Counted from the stretch's first letter, positions 44,871 to 54,814 are shown. The stretch is DNA of 64,000 nucleotides from Leucobacter sp. G161 (GCF_001482305.1 NZ_LOHP01000063.1:1-64000); one strand, 5' to 3'. Notes: generated by a model from the letters alone, not told the origin. A program made the numbers and translations.

Positions 44871-45079
44871 GCCGTGCTCCTTTGCATCTCATGCGTTGAG
44901 AGATCTACTCTCGCACTCACCCTGAGGGACAGACGGCCCCCGGACAAGGGGCTGCGCGATGCCGCCACGGATCTGGCGAGATCCCCCATTTTCCTGCGGA
45001 AGCCTTGAATGCGCTTCTCGTGGGCAGTGAAGCGGGGGAAGCTCTCTTATAAGCACTTCAACGGCGAAAGGTCAGGCTT

Positions 45080-46498
45080 ATGGACGAGATCCAGCAGTTC
45101 AGCGCAGTGGAGGTCACACACCTCATCCGGCGACGCGACCTCTCAGCTCGGGAGGCACTCGAGAGCCACATCGCGGCGATCGACGCACACAACGGCCCTA
45201 TCAACGCCGTGATCACGACCGACTTTGAACGGGCGACAGAGCTCGCGGCCGCGGCAGACGAGCGAACGGCACAGGGCGCCCCCACGGGGATCCTGCACGG
45301 GCTGCCCATGACCCACAAGGACACGTTCAACACCGCGGGGCTCCGATCCACACAGGGATCGAAGGCGCTCGAGCACAACGTGCCGCAGCAGGATGACCTG
45401 CAGATTGCCCGGCTCGCCGCGGCCGGCGCGATCCGCACCGGGAAGACGAACGTCCCCGAGTTCGGCGCCGGATCGCATACGTTCAATGACCTGTTCGGTA
45501 CGACGACGAACCCCTACGACCCGACGCGCTCCGCGGGCGGATCCTCCGGCGGAGTCGCCGCGGTCGTGGCCGCACGCATTCAGGCCTTCGGCGACGGCTC
45601 GGACATGGGCGGCTCCCTACGGATCCCTGCCTCCTTCTGCAACGTGTTCGGCCTGCGTCCCTCCTACGGAGTGATCCCCATGCAGAGCGCAGCGAACGCC
45701 TACTCGTGGCTCGGGCGCTCCGGACCGATGGCACGAACGGTCGAAGACATCGCGCTGTTCATGCGCGCGAGCACCGGAGCGACGAGTCTGCCGAACCCGA
45801 GCCCGCTCACCCCTGAGGATTTCGGAACCCCGCTGCCAGACCTCGCGGGCGTGCGCATCGGGTACAGCTTCGACTTCGGCATCGACATGCCGATCGAGCC
45901 CGAGGTGATCGAGGTGCTGCGCGCGCAGCTGCAGGTGTTCGAGGACGCCGGCGCGATCCTTGAAGAGGCGACGATCGACTTCAGTGACGCCGACGAGGTG
46001 TTCCAGGTGACGCGGGCATACGACTTCGCGACCGGAATCGGCCCGCTGCTCGCCGACTTCGGCGACGTCATCAAGCCCGAGGTGATCTGGAACGTGCAGA
46101 AGGGACTCGACCTCGACGGCGCGAAGATGATCTCCGCCCAGGCCGCGCGCACGCGACTTGAAGCCGGCGTGCAGCAGTTCTTCTCGAAGTACGACGCGTT
46201 CCTGAGCCCCGCCGCCCAGGTACTCCCGTTCGACGCGAGCTGGCGTTGGCCGAAGGATATCGCGGGCACGCCCGCAGAAACCTACCTCGACTGGATGCGG
46301 TCGGCGTGCGTGCTCTCGGCGACGAGCCTCCCCGTGCTCGCGATGCCGGGCGGCTTTACGCCAGCGGGGTTGCCTGTCGGCTGGCAGCTTGCCGCGAACC
46401 ACTACCGCGATCCCGACCTGCTGCGCTGGGCTGCAGCTTACGAGCAGGCAACCGGGTTCGCGAAGCAGCCCCCGCAGCTCATCGCCGCCAGCCGGTAG
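45080..46498 (+). CDS. Amidase (amidase-signature family)
   Basis: A 472-residue Ser-Ser-Lys amidase. The catalytic lysine is in GLPMTHKDTF near residue 80. The signature RSAGGSSGGVAAVVAAR is near 152 with the cis-serine, and DMGGSLRIPASFCNVFGLRP carries the nucleophilic serine. GAAAGG precedes the ATG. It hydrolyses an amide; the substrate is unknown. It is divergent from the DUF5058 operon and followed by an Lrp-type regulator. Confidence 0.9.
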   Translation: MDEIQQFSAVEVTHLIRRRDLSAREALESHIAAIDAHNGPINAVITTDFERATELAAAADERTAQGAPTGILHGLPMTHKDTFNTAGLRSTQGSKALEHNVPQQDDLQIARLAAAGAIRTGKTNVPEFGAGSHTFNDLFGTTTNPYDPTRSAGGSSGGVAAVVAARIQAFGDGSDMGGSLRIPASFCNVFGLRPSYGVIPMQSAANAYSWLGRSGPMARTVEDIALFMRASTGATSLPNPSPLTPEDFGTPLPDLAGVRIGYSFDFGIDMPIEPEVIEVLRAQLQVFEDAGAILEEATIDFSDADEVFQVTRAYDFATGIGPLLADFGDVIKPEVIWNVQKGLDLDGAKMISAQAARTRLEAGVQQFFSKYDAFLSPAAQVLPFDASWRWPKDIAGTPAETYLDWMRSACVLSATSLPVLAMPGGFTPAGLPVGWQLAANHYRDPDLLRWAAAYEQATGFAKQPPQLIAASR

Positions 46499-46547
46499 AA
46501 TACGAGCGGCGCCTCTCGCTCGGCCGCCAGTCAGAGAGGACGCCCTG

Positions 46548-47495
46548 ATGCCCGCAGACAGCTTGAACGACCTGCAGCGGCGCATCGCTGCCGCGTTGCA
46601 GGTCGACGGGAGAGCTCCGTGGCGGAAGATCGCCGACACCCTCGGCGAACCTGAGCGCACTGTCGCCCGCTACGGCACCGGTCTGATCGAGAACGGCCGG
46701 GTCGTGGTGGCCGCGGTGAGCCACTCTGAGCATTCGATGGTGCTCGCCTGCAAGAGCGCCTCGGGAACGGCCCGGCTGAACGGCGAGGCGCTCGCGCAGC
46801 GCCCCGACGTGACCTTCTGCTACCTCACTACGGGCTCGGCAGATGTTGTCGCTGAGATCGGCTATCGCGAGAACCTGAAGGAGCTGCTCACCCTGCAGCT
46901 CCCGGCAACGGCGGGCCTGCAGAGCCTCACCGCGTTCCCGATCTTGAAGTACTTCAAGACGATCCGCGGGTGGCGCACCGGCGCACTCACCGAAGCCGAG
47001 GAGCAGGCGATGCTCTCGCGCACCGGCCCCGACCGTACCGAGTGGACCATCCCGGAGACGCGCGGGCCCAAAGACGACGACATCATCGGCGCGCTGCAGG
47101 AGGACGGTCGGGTCAGCGTTGAGGCGCTCGCGCGGCGCACCAAGATGAGCGAAACGTCAGTCGCTCGCCGCGTCGAATGGTTGCTCGGCTCCGGCCAATT
47201 TTCAATCAGGGCGCTCGTCGACCCGGCGCTCGTGGGCTTTGACGTCGAGGCCCTGCTCTGGGTGCGCGCGCCCTCACACAGCGTCGAGGCGCTCGGGCGT
47301 GAGCTGCGACAGTGGCCCGAGGTGCGCTACGCGGCGGCGATCGCCGGCGACGCGCAACTCATCGTCAACGTGACGGTCACCACGCACCTCGAGCTGTACC
47401 GGTTGCTGTCACGCGCCCTCTGGGAGGAGCACGGCACGCACGTGAGCACCGACCTCATCTTCGAGTCACGCAAGCGCGGCGGGAGATCGATGTAG
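46548..47495 (+). CDS. Double-domain Lrp/AsnC-family regulator
   Basis: A 315-residue regulator with two tandem Lrp units. The first HTH is LNDLQRRIAAALQVDGRAPW with ADTLGEPERTVARY (about 5-45), and a ligand-binding domain follows. The second HTH is DDDIIGALQEDGRVSVEALA with KMSETSVARRVEWL (about 182-222), and a second ligand domain ends the protein. The ATG at 46548 follows GAGAGGA. Its position behind the amidase suggests control of the neighbouring catabolic genes. Confidence 0.87.
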   Translation: MPADSLNDLQRRIAAALQVDGRAPWRKIADTLGEPERTVARYGTGLIENGRVVVAAVSHSEHSMVLACKSASGTARLNGEALAQRPDVTFCYLTTGSADVVAEIGYRENLKELLTLQLPATAGLQSLTAFPILKYFKTIRGWRTGALTEAEEQAMLSRTGPDRTEWTIPETRGPKDDDIIGALQEDGRVSVEALARRTKMSETSVARRVEWLLGSGQFSIRALVDPALVGFDVEALLWVRAPSHSVEALGRELRQWPEVRYAAAIAGDAQLIVNVTVTTHLELYRLLSRALWEEHGTHVSTDLIFESRKRGGRSM

Positions 47496-47518
47496 CGCAG
47501 CGGCTAGCGTCGCAGTCG

Positions 47519-48073
47519 CTACTGCGGGGCGAGCCCGAGATCCTCGAGGCCGATCGCGAAACGGTACTCGTAGCCCGCCTCCTCGATGCGCGCCTTCGCG
47601 GGGGCCTGTCGATCCACCACGACGGCGACCGCGACGACCTCAGCGCCCACCTTCTTCAGCGCCTCGATCGCGGCGAGTGGCGAGCCGCCGGTCGTCGAGG
47701 TGTCCTCGACGACGACGACGCGCTTGCCGTCGAGATCCGGGCCCTCGACCTGTCGGCCGCGGCCGTGATCCTTCGGCTCCTTGCGCACGACGAACGAGTC
47801 ATAGACCTGACCGCGGGCGACGCCCTGGTGCATGATCGCCGACGCGATCGGGTCCGCGCCCATCGTCAGCCCGCCGACGGCGACGACGCCGTCAATATCC
47901 TCGATGAGGTCAAGCATGACCTGTCCGATGAGCGGGGCCGCACGGTGGTCGAGCGACAGCTTGCGCAGATCGATGTAGTACGTGGCCTTCTTACCGCTCG
48001 TGAGCGTGAAGTCGCCGTGGAAGACGGCCTCCGATTTGATGAGTTCGATGAGCTGTTCGCGCGCGGTGGTCAT
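47519..48073 (-). CDS. pyrE: Orotate phosphoribosyltransferase
   Basis: A 184-residue pyrimidine-synthesis enzyme joining orotate and PRPP. TLTSGKKATYYIDLRKLSLD is near residue 22, GGLTMGADPIASAI near 62, and the PRPP motif VVVVEDTSTTGGSPL near 118. Convergent with the Lrp gene. Confidence 0.95.
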   Translation of the reverse strand: MTTAREQLIELIKSEAVFHGDFTLTSGKKATYYIDLRKLSLDHRAAPLIGQVMLDLIEDIDGVVAVGGLTMGADPIASAIMHQGVARGQVYDSFVVRKEPKDHGRGRQVEGPDLDGKRVVVVEDTSTTGGSPLAAIEALKKVGAEVVAVAVVVDRQAPAKARIEEAGYEYRFAIGLEDLGLAPQ

Positions 48074-48107
48074 GCTTTGATTCTAGTGAGAAGGCCGGTG
48101 CCACGCA

Positions 48108-48143
48108 GCGGGCGGGGTGGCGCCGAAGCCCCACCCCGCCCGC
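48108..48143 (-). terminator. Terminator of the amino-acid importer operon
   Basis: Perfect 13-bp stem GCGGGCGGGGTGG/CCACCCCGCCCGC with a 10-base loop, 20 bases beyond the ATPase stop. No U-tract; it also lies just upstream of pyrE. Confidence 0.6.
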
Positions 48144-48162
48144 GGTTGCGCGCCGAAGCGAA

Positions 48163-48978
48163 CTATTGCACGCTCTCCAAGAAGTTCCGCGTGCGCTGTC
48201 GCTGCGGGTTGTCGAGTACCTCGCTCGGCGGGCCCACCTCAACGACAACGCCGCCGTCCATGAACGCGACCTGATCTGCGACGCCCCGGGCGAACCCGAT
48301 CTCGTGGGTGACGACGATCATCGTCATGCCGTCGTTCGCGAGCTCCCGCATCACGTCGAGCACGTCGCCAACGAGCTCGGGGTCGAGCGCGCTCGTCGGC
48401 TCGTCAAACAACATGAGCTTCGGGTCCATCGCGAGTGCGCGCGCGATCGCGACGCGCTGCTGCTGCCCGCCGGAGAGCTGCGCCGGGTAGTGATTCGCGA
48501 ACTCGGTGAGCCCGACACGGTCGAGCAGTTCGAGGGCCCGTGCCTTCGCAGCCCCGCGAGCCCGTCCGGCGACACCGATGGGCGCCTCACAGATATTCTC
48601 GACAGCGGTCAGGTGCGGGAACAGGTTGAACTTCTGAAACACCATCCCGATGTTGGCACGCTGTTTCGCGATCTGGCGCGGCGTCATCTCGTGCGTTTTG
48701 TTCCCGGCCTGCCGGTAACCGATGAGATCACCATCGACGAGAATGCGCCCGCCGTCAATGGTCTCGAGGTGGTTCACGCAACGCAGCAGCGTCGATTTTC
48801 CCGAGCCAGACGGTCCGAGGAGCACGGTCACCGTACCCGCGGGAACCGCGAGGGAGATGTCGCGGAGCACCTGGTGGTTGCCGAAGCTCTTGCGGACGCG
48901 ACGGATCTGCACGAGCGCGTCGGAGGCGATGGGCTCCGCTGCAGGAGCGGTCGGGCTTGCATCGGTCATCATTGTCAT
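48163..48978 (-). CDS. Polar amino-acid ABC transporter, ATPase
   Basis: A 271-residue ATPase of the GlnQ/HisP type. Walker [15 protein letters not shown] is near 53, the signature [15 protein letters not shown] near 165, Walker [15 protein letters not shown] near 190, and H-loop [20 protein letters not shown]. The start overlaps the permease stop. Last gene of the importer operon. Confidence 0.93.
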   Translation of the reverse strand: MTMMTDASPTAPAAEPIASDALVQIRRVRKSFGNHQVLRDISLAVPAGTVTVLLGPSGSGKSTLLRCVNHLETIDGGRILVDGDLIGYRQAGNKTHEMTPRQIAKQRANIGMVFQKFNLFPHLTAVENICEAPIGVAGRARGAAKARALELLDRVGLTEFANHYPAQLSGGQQQRVAIARALAMDPKLMLFDEPTSALDPELVGDVLDVMRELANDGMTMIVVTHEIGFARGVADQVAFMDGGVVVEVGPPSEVLDNPQRQRTRNFLESVQ

Positions 48979-49961
48979 TCTCCGATCACCTCTGTCATCT
49001 GTGTGGGTGGCGCAGGGGCGGGGCCTGGCTTCCGCTTGTGCATCGCAGCGCGGAGCCGCTCAAACGGGGTCGGCGGTATATTGCGTGAGCTGCCGCGACC
49101 GAAGCGGCGCTCAAGGTAGTACTGCGGGATCGAGAGCAGGCTCGTCATGAAGAGGTACCAGACGCTCACAACGATGAGCAGCTCGACCTGCTTGAGGTTC
49201 GACGAGGAGATAATCGAGGCTTGCGTGTAGAGCTCAAGCACGGCGATCACTGAGAGCAGCGAGGTGTTCTTCAGCATCGAGATGAGCTCGTTGCCCATGG
49301 GTGGAATGATGACGCGCATCGCCTGCGGCAGCAGTACCCGCCTAAACGTGTACAGGGGCGACATGCCGAGCGAGTATGCGGCCTCGCGCTGGCCCTCATC
49401 GACAGACACCATGCCAGCCCGCACGATTTCAGACGAGTAGGCGGCCTGGTTGAGGGTGAGCGCGAGCAAGCCAGCGATGAGCGGCGTGACGAGCGTGTTC
49501 GTGTCGACCGACCAGAACTCGACGCCGGTAAACGGGATCCCGACACGGATCCGGTCAAAGAGCAGTCCGAGGTAGCCCCAGAGCACGATCTGCACCAGCA
49601 GCGGGGTGCCGCGGAAGGCCCACACGTAAAACCAGGCGACGCTTGAGAGCACTGGGTTCGAGGAGAGCCGCATGGCCGCGATGACGATCGAGAGGACCGT
49701 CGAGACGACCATCGAAATCACGGTGATGAGGATCGTGAGCCAGACGCCGCTGAGGATGCGGGCGTCGAACAGAAACGCCCCAACGGTGGTGAAGTCGAGA
49801 TTCGGGTTGGTCGCGATGGTCGTGACGAACCAGACGAGAAGCGCGAGCACGATGACGGCGCTGATCCATCGCCACGGCCTGCGCAGCGGAACTGCCGTCA
49901 CGTCATCATCGGTGTGCTGCTCAACGGGCGGTGCGGGAGGCGCGAGGGTAGACGCGGTCAT
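48975..49961 (-). CDS. Polar amino-acid ABC transporter, permease
   Basis: A 328-residue HisM/GlnP-type permease. FLFDARILSGVWLTILITVI begins the domain, with AWFYVWAFRGTPLLVQIVLW and the family signature AAYSSEIVRAGMVSVDEGQR. The EAA loop is EAAYSLGMSPLYTFRRVLLP. Being a single permease, it probably forms a homodimer. Its start overlaps the binding-protein stop by one base. Confidence 0.93.
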   Translation of the reverse strand: MTASTLAPPAPPVEQHTDDDVTAVPLRRPWRWISAVIVLALLVWFVTTIATNPNLDFTTVGAFLFDARILSGVWLTILITVISMVVSTVLSIVIAAMRLSSNPVLSSVAWFYVWAFRGTPLLVQIVLWGYLGLLFDRIRVGIPFTGVEFWSVDTNTLVTPLIAGLLALTLNQAAYSSEIVRAGMVSVDEGQREAAYSLGMSPLYTFRRVLLPQAMRVIIPPMGNELISMLKNTSLLSVIAVLELYTQASIISSSNLKQVELLIVVSVWYLFMTSLLSIPQYYLERRFGRGSSRNIPPTPFERLRAAMHKRKPGPAPAPPTQMTEVIGE

Positions 49962-50881
49962 CAGGCGTCCTTACCCTGGTTCACGTCGGCAGCGTCAACC
50001 GCGTAGGCGCCGATGTGGTTGCGTTCGAGGACCTGCTCGTACGTGCCCTCGTCGATGAGTGCCTGCAGCGCAGCCTGGATCGCAGCAACGAGTTCGGTGT
50101 TGTCCTTGAGGATGCCGATGCCCGAGTAGACCGGGTTGAAACCGGCCGGGTTGTTGGGGTCGCGTACGATCTCGAATGCGTTGCCGTCGTCGGTCGTCGC
50201 GACCACGTACTCGGCGACCACCGCGTCGGCTACATACGCCTGGCTCTTGCCCGCGCGCAGCGCGGTTTGTGCATCAAGATCGCTGGGGAGCTCCATCACC
50301 GAGACGTCGCAGTTCATGGCGCGGAGCAGGTCGCCCTGGATCGTCGCCTTCTGCACGGACACTGTCTTGCCGCACAGGTCCTGCTGCTCGGCGATTCCAG
50401 CCTCATTTCCGGCCTTCACCGCGATCGCGAAGCCACCGTGCGAGTAGTCAACGAAGGAGAGCGTCTGCTGGCGTTCCTCCGTGTCGTTCATCCCGCTCAT
50501 GATCATGTCGCTCTTGCCTGCTTGCAGCGCCGGGATCACTGAGTCGAATGCCTGTTTGTTGATGACGACGTCGACGCCGAGCTTCTGACCGAGCAGCCGA
50601 CCGAGTTCGGGATCGAAACCGACCTCCCGGTTCTTGTCGTCGTACATCGCCATGGGCGGGAACGGGATGTCGACGGCGATCGACAGCTTGCCTTTTTCTG
50701 CGATTGCGGCGGGAAGGAGTTCGGTGAGCGCAGGGTCCGCTGTCGTGGAGACCTCATCGGCGGTGGGCACGTTGGGGCCCGTCTGGGCCGCAGCGTCATC
50801 CGCGTCAGCGGCGGGCGAGCAGCCGGCGAGCAGTAGCGTGAATGCTGCGACTGCAGCGACAATGATCGGTGTCTTCTTCAT
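49961..50881 (-). CDS. Amino-acid ABC transporter binding lipoprotein
   Basis: A 306-residue lipoprotein. The signal peptide MKKTPIIVAAVAAFTLLLAG is followed by the lipobox cysteine, and the mature domain belongs to the type 3 solute-binding family (LSIAVDIPFPPMAMYDDKNR, EVGFDPELGRLLGQKLGVDV, MIMSGMNDTEERQ). The gene follows lysA by 52 bases. The binding pocket cannot be assigned; the lysA linkage suggests a basic or diamino acid (inference). Confidence 0.9.
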   Translation of the reverse strand: MKKTPIIVAAVAAFTLLLAGCSPAADADDAAAQTGPNVPTADEVSTTADPALTELLPAAIAEKGKLSIAVDIPFPPMAMYDDKNREVGFDPELGRLLGQKLGVDVVINKQAFDSVIPALQAGKSDMIMSGMNDTEERQQTLSFVDYSHGGFAIAVKAGNEAGIAEQQDLCGKTVSVQKATIQGDLLRAMNCDVSVMELPSDLDAQTALRAGKSQAYVADAVVAEYVVATTDDGNAFEIVRDPNNPAGFNPVYSGIGILKDNTELVAAIQAALQALIDEGTYEQVLERNHIGAYAVDAADVNQGKDA

Positions 50882-50933
50882 GTGGGGGTCCTTCATCATT
50901 GGAGGGTGGGGGTGTTGCCGACGCGAGTGCGGG

Positions 50934-52262
50934 TCAGCGGGTGAAGGCGAGCACGGGTGCGTGAGTGGCGAGGAGGTCGTCGTAGGTTTCGCGGCGGGCC
51001 GCCAGGCGGGCAACCCCGTCACGCACGAACACGATCGCGGGTTTGAGTGCGCCGTTGTAGTTGTTTGACATGGTGTAGGCGTATGCGCCGGTGACGGGCA
51101 TGACGATGAGGTCGCCGACTCGCGGCGCCGGCATCGGGGCGCCGTCGACGAGCAGATCGCCCGACTCGCACTGTCGCCCGACGACCTGAGCGCTGTCGGT
51201 CCAGGGCTCGTCGATCCGGTTCGCGAGGACCGCCTCGTAGCGTTGCTGCGTGAGCGCGATGTCCATCTGGTCCGCGAGCCCACCGTCGACCGCGACGAAG
51301 ACCTCGCCGGTGCGCTTCACGGACACGACGCGGTAGATCGTCACGCCGGCGCGCGCCACGACGGATCGCCCGGGCTCGATCATGAGCTTCGCGTCGGCTG
51401 GAAGGTGGGCCTTCGCCGCAGCGACGACAGCGTCGAGGTACGCCTCGACGCTGGGCGCTTCTTCCCCGTACGTGTACTTCACGCCGAGTCCGCCGCCAAC
51501 ATCGTAGGTACGGAAGGTGCCAGTCGAGGAGATGTTCTCAACGGCCTGCGCGAACTGGGTCGTGTTCAAGATCTGTGAGCCGATGTGGAGGTGAACGCCC
51601 TCGAAATCGATGAGGGGCATCGCCCGCATGCGTTCGATCGCGGACTTGGCCTGGTCCATGGGCAGCCCGAACTTCGACCGCGCGCCGCCCGTGGCCTGCG
51701 AAGCGTGTGTTTCGGCCTCAACGCCGGGGATGACGCGAAGCAGCACCTTCTGAGGTGAGGTGAGGAGTCGCTCGAGGCGATCGATCTCGTCCTCGTTATC
51801 GACGATGATTGTGCCGATGCCTGCGTCGATCGCGAGCTGGAGCTCAGCGTCGGTTTTGGCGTTTCCGTGGAAGTGAATCCGCTCGGGGTCAACGCCCGCA
51901 GCGAGGGCAAGCTTGATCTCACCGCCGCCGGCCACGTCGACCGACAGGCCTTCCTCCTGCGCAACGCGGTACATGCCGACCGCGGGGAGCGACTTCGATG
52001 CGTACAGCACCTCGGAGTTCGGCCAGCGCTCGCGCAGCCCATCGATGAAGCGGCGGATCTGGCGACGCAGCCCCGCGTCGTCCATGACGTGCAGTGGGGT
52101 GCCGAATTCTTCGGCGAGTTCGCTGACCGCGACACCGCCGATGGCGAGCTCGCCACCCTCGGGCCCTACGACCCTGCTGGACTCCTCAGGGAGTATGCTC
52201 CACAGTTCTCCGAGCCGTGTATTGGCCGGGGCGGGCTGAGCCGTCGTGAGTTCGTTCGACAA
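50934..52262 (-). CDS. lysA: Diaminopimelate decarboxylase
   Basis: A 442-residue fold-III PLP enzyme making L-lysine from meso-diaminopimelate. The PLP lysine is in EVLYASKSLPAVGMY, with RSKFGLPMDQAK, DVGGGLGVKYTYGEE and MIEPGRSVVARAG as cofactor and fold motifs. The DapDC-type GRQCESGDLL carries the substrate cysteine. I place the start at the TTG at 52262 because GGAGG lies 7 bases before it; the in-frame ATG at 52319 has no such site. It leads an operon with an amino-acid ABC importer and is divergent from a PucR regulator. Confidence 0.85.
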   Translation of the reverse strand: MSNELTTAQPAPANTRLGELWSILPEESSRVVGPEGGELAIGGVAVSELAEEFGTPLHVMDDAGLRRQIRRFIDGLRERWPNSEVLYASKSLPAVGMYRVAQEEGLSVDVAGGGEIKLALAAGVDPERIHFHGNAKTDAELQLAIDAGIGTIIVDNEDEIDRLERLLTSPQKVLLRVIPGVEAETHASQATGGARSKFGLPMDQAKSAIERMRAMPLIDFEGVHLHIGSQILNTTQFAQAVENISSTGTFRTYDVGGGLGVKYTYGEEAPSVEAYLDAVVAAAKAHLPADAKLMIEPGRSVVARAGVTIYRVVSVKRTGEVFVAVDGGLADQMDIALTQQRYEAVLANRIDEPWTDSAQVVGRQCESGDLLVDGAPMPAPRVGDLIVMPVTGAYAYTMSNNYNGALKPAIVFVRDGVARLAARRETYDDLLATHAPVLAFTR

Positions 52263-52348
52263 AGGTGTCCTCCAGTTCGCGTCGTTGCGAAGCCAGCCTA
52301 GGACGGAGTGCGTGGTCATTTTTTGTGGAAATCGGATAGATTTGCCGA

Positions 52349-53965
52349 ATGAATGCAGGAGAACCGCCAACACTGCTCTCGAGGTCGCTCCGGCTCGGGG
52401 AACTCGTCGACCATCTAGGGCCACGCACAGTGACCGCCCTCGGCGCGTTGAACGTCAACGTGCCCGTGCTCGGCACCGAGTTCTATGACGCGATGGACGA
52501 GCTCCCCGACCAGGCGGGCGTGCTGCTCATCGTGCCCTCGGGGTCGACCCTCGACGTCGTCGCACTGTCCGCTCTCGCTGCCCAGGCAGCAGAACTGCGC
52601 TACGCGGCACTTGCGCTCAAGTGCGCTGACGACACTGCTCCGACCATTGCCGCGATCGCGGAGACCAGCGGGATCCCGATCCTGCGCGTGGTTGAACGCG
52701 TTGGCTGGCGACTCTTCGAGGCGCTTGTCGGCGGCCTGCTGGGTGAGCAGCGCAGCACCGAGAGCGCGCGCCCAGATCACGGTTCGGAACCCCTGTTCGC
52801 GCTCGCCAACGAACTCGCGGGCCACTTCGGGGGTTCGGTCGCGATCGAGGACCTGGGGCGCAGAATCGTCGCGTACTCATCCGTCCCAGGCCAGCTCATT
52901 GACTCCCTCCGCACACGCGGTATTCTCGCGCGTCGGGTGCCCGAATCGCCGTTCAATGACGACCAGTACCGTTCAGTGATCCGCTCCGATGAGCCCATCA
53001 AGTATCCGCAGCTCGACGACGAACTCCCGCGAATTGCCTGTGCGATCCGCGCGGGCGCGCTACCGCTCGGTACGATCTGGGCCATCGACGCCTCGGGGGA
53101 GGAGGCACTCACACCAACGCAGGTGGAGCACGTGAAACGGGCGGCGGGGCTTGCTGCCGGACACATGCTCGACGATATTCGTGTCCGTGAGGCGGGGCAG
53201 GCGCCTCGCGAAGAGCTGCTGCGCACCATGCTCTCGGGCAGGGGCGTCGCGGGTTCCGAACTGGTCGAGCTCGGCATCCCCGAGGAACGCGGCGCGCAGC
53301 TGCTCGCGTTCGCCCCCGGAGCCAACGAACACCCGACCACGCTCGCACAGCTCCGGACGACCGTGCAGCGGCATCTCGCCCTTCACCGCCCCGAGACCGC
53401 GACCGTGGTGCGTCGCGGCCGCGTCTACGCCCTCATCTCGTTTGAAGAGCCCGCAGCGCTCGCACGCATCATCGACCCACTGCTACCGATCCTCGATAGG
53501 CTCATCGGCACCGACGACGGCGCGGGGATCGTCATCGCAGTGCCCGGCAGGACGCACAGGGTGGGTGGAGTCGCAGAGTTGCGCGAGCGAGCCGATTGGC
53601 TGTTCGACACCGCCGCCCAGTCGCCATTCCGAGCAGGCGACCGTGTCCTCACCGTCGAAGCGCTCCGCCCACAACTCCTGCTCTCGCGGGTGAGCGACCT
53701 GTTTGCTGCCGACGCCACACTCGTCGACCCCCGGCTCGACCGGCTCGCGAGGGAGCATGCGTCCGTAGCCGATGCCGTGCTCTGGTGGTGCGAATCCTTT
53801 GGAAACGTCACGCGCGCCGCGGCAGGAGCTGGAGTGCACGAAAACACCATCCGATACCGACTGCGGAAAGCGGAAGAGCTCACTGGGGTTTCTCTTGGAG
53901 ACCCCGACACCCTCCTCGCCGTGTGGCTGCAACTGCGGGCGGCCCGCTCAGGGGCGCCAACGTAA
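52349..53965 (+). CDS. PucR-family transcriptional regulator
   Basis: A 538-residue regulator. The N-terminal PucR domain (about 10-125) has TALGALNVNVPVLGTEFYDA and AGVLLIVPSGSTLDVVALSA. A GGDEF-like middle part follows, and the C-terminal HTH_30 contains VADAVLWWCESFGNVTRAAA then GVHENTIRYRLRKAEELTG. PucR proteins commonly control purine or amino-acid use. It is divergent from the lysA-transporter operon with an 86-base gap and probably regulates it. Confidence 0.88.
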   Translation: MNAGEPPTLLSRSLRLGELVDHLGPRTVTALGALNVNVPVLGTEFYDAMDELPDQAGVLLIVPSGSTLDVVALSALAAQAAELRYAALALKCADDTAPTIAAIAETSGIPILRVVERVGWRLFEALVGGLLGEQRSTESARPDHGSEPLFALANELAGHFGGSVAIEDLGRRIVAYSSVPGQLIDSLRTRGILARRVPESPFNDDQYRSVIRSDEPIKYPQLDDELPRIACAIRAGALPLGTIWAIDASGEEALTPTQVEHVKRAAGLAAGHMLDDIRVREAGQAPREELLRTMLSGRGVAGSELVELGIPEERGAQLLAFAPGANEHPTTLAQLRTTVQRHLALHRPETATVVRRGRVYALISFEEPAALARIIDPLLPILDRLIGTDDGAGIVIAVPGRTHRVGGVAELRERADWLFDTAAQSPFRAGDRVLTVEALRPQLLLSRVSDLFAADATLVDPRLDRLAREHASVADAVLWWCESFGNVTRAAAGAGVHENTIRYRLRKAEELTGVSLGDPDTLLAVWLQLRAARSGAPT

Positions 53966-53974
53966 GCTGGGGGC

Positions 53975-54814
53975 GTGAACGCAGCACTCCCTGAAACCCA
54001 GCTCGCCGAACTCATCTCGTTGTTCGAGCGCGGCACCGTCGCGGTGCTCACCGGCGCCGGAATGAGTACCGACTCAGGCATTCCCGACTATCGCGGAGCT
54101 GGCACGCCGCCGCGCACGCCCATGAACATCGCGCAGTTCACCGAGGACGCCCATTACCGGCGCCGCTTCTGGGCCGGAGCCCGGATCGGGCAGAACAGCA
54201 TGAGCACAATCGAACCCAACGACGGGCATCGCGCCCTCGCGCGGCTCGAAGCCGCCGGGCACATCGAGGGCGTCATTACGCAAAACGTTGACGGCCTGCA
54301 CAAGCGAGGCGGAACCCGCACCGTCGTCGAACTCCACGGAGGGGGCGGCACCATGCGCTGCCTCCAGTGTGGCGAACGATGGACGCGTGCGGAAACCCTC
54401 AGCTGGTTCGACACGCTCAACCCCGGCTACGCGGAGCGGAACGCCGACGCAGAGATCGCCCCCGACGGCGACGCACTCGTGGGTGAAGTGGAATCGGTAC
54501 GGGTACCGCTCTGCCCGGGCTGCGGCGGCATGCTCCGGCCCGACGTCGTGTACTTCGGGGAGACCGTCCCCGTACCCGTGTTTGAGGCCGCAGCATCGCT
54601 GGTCGAGCGATCGACGGCGCTGCTCATCGCCGGGTCATCCCTCGCCGTCAACACGGGGATGCGACTCGTGCACAAGACCGAACGGCGGGGAAACCCGCTC
54701 GCGGTGATCAACCGCGGGCCGACCGCCGTTGACCGTCGCCCCGCCCTCGCCGTCCGCATCGACGCCGGCACCACCGAAACGCTCACGGCGCTCGCCGCAG
54801 CACTCGGAGCGTAG
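53975..54814 (+). CDS. Sir2-family NAD-dependent protein deacylase
   Basis: A 279-residue sirtuin. VLTGAGMSTDSGIPDYRGAG is at the N-terminus (NAD site), TQNVDGLHKRGG near 93, and the catalytic His in VELHGGGGTMRC near 111. The zinc cysteines are in CLQCG and CPGCG; C-terminal PDVVYFGETVP and AGSSLAVNTG complete the NAD pocket. GTG start, 9 bases after the PucR gene. Confidence 0.92.
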   Translation: MNAALPETQLAELISLFERGTVAVLTGAGMSTDSGIPDYRGAGTPPRTPMNIAQFTEDAHYRRRFWAGARIGQNSMSTIEPNDGHRALARLEAAGHIEGVITQNVDGLHKRGGTRTVVELHGGGGTMRCLQCGERWTRAETLSWFDTLNPGYAERNADAEIAPDGDALVGEVESVRVPLCPGCGGMLRPDVVYFGETVPVPVFEAAASLVERSTALLIAGSSLAVNTGMRLVHKTERRGNPLAVINRGPTAVDRRPALAVRIDAGTTETLTALAAALGA

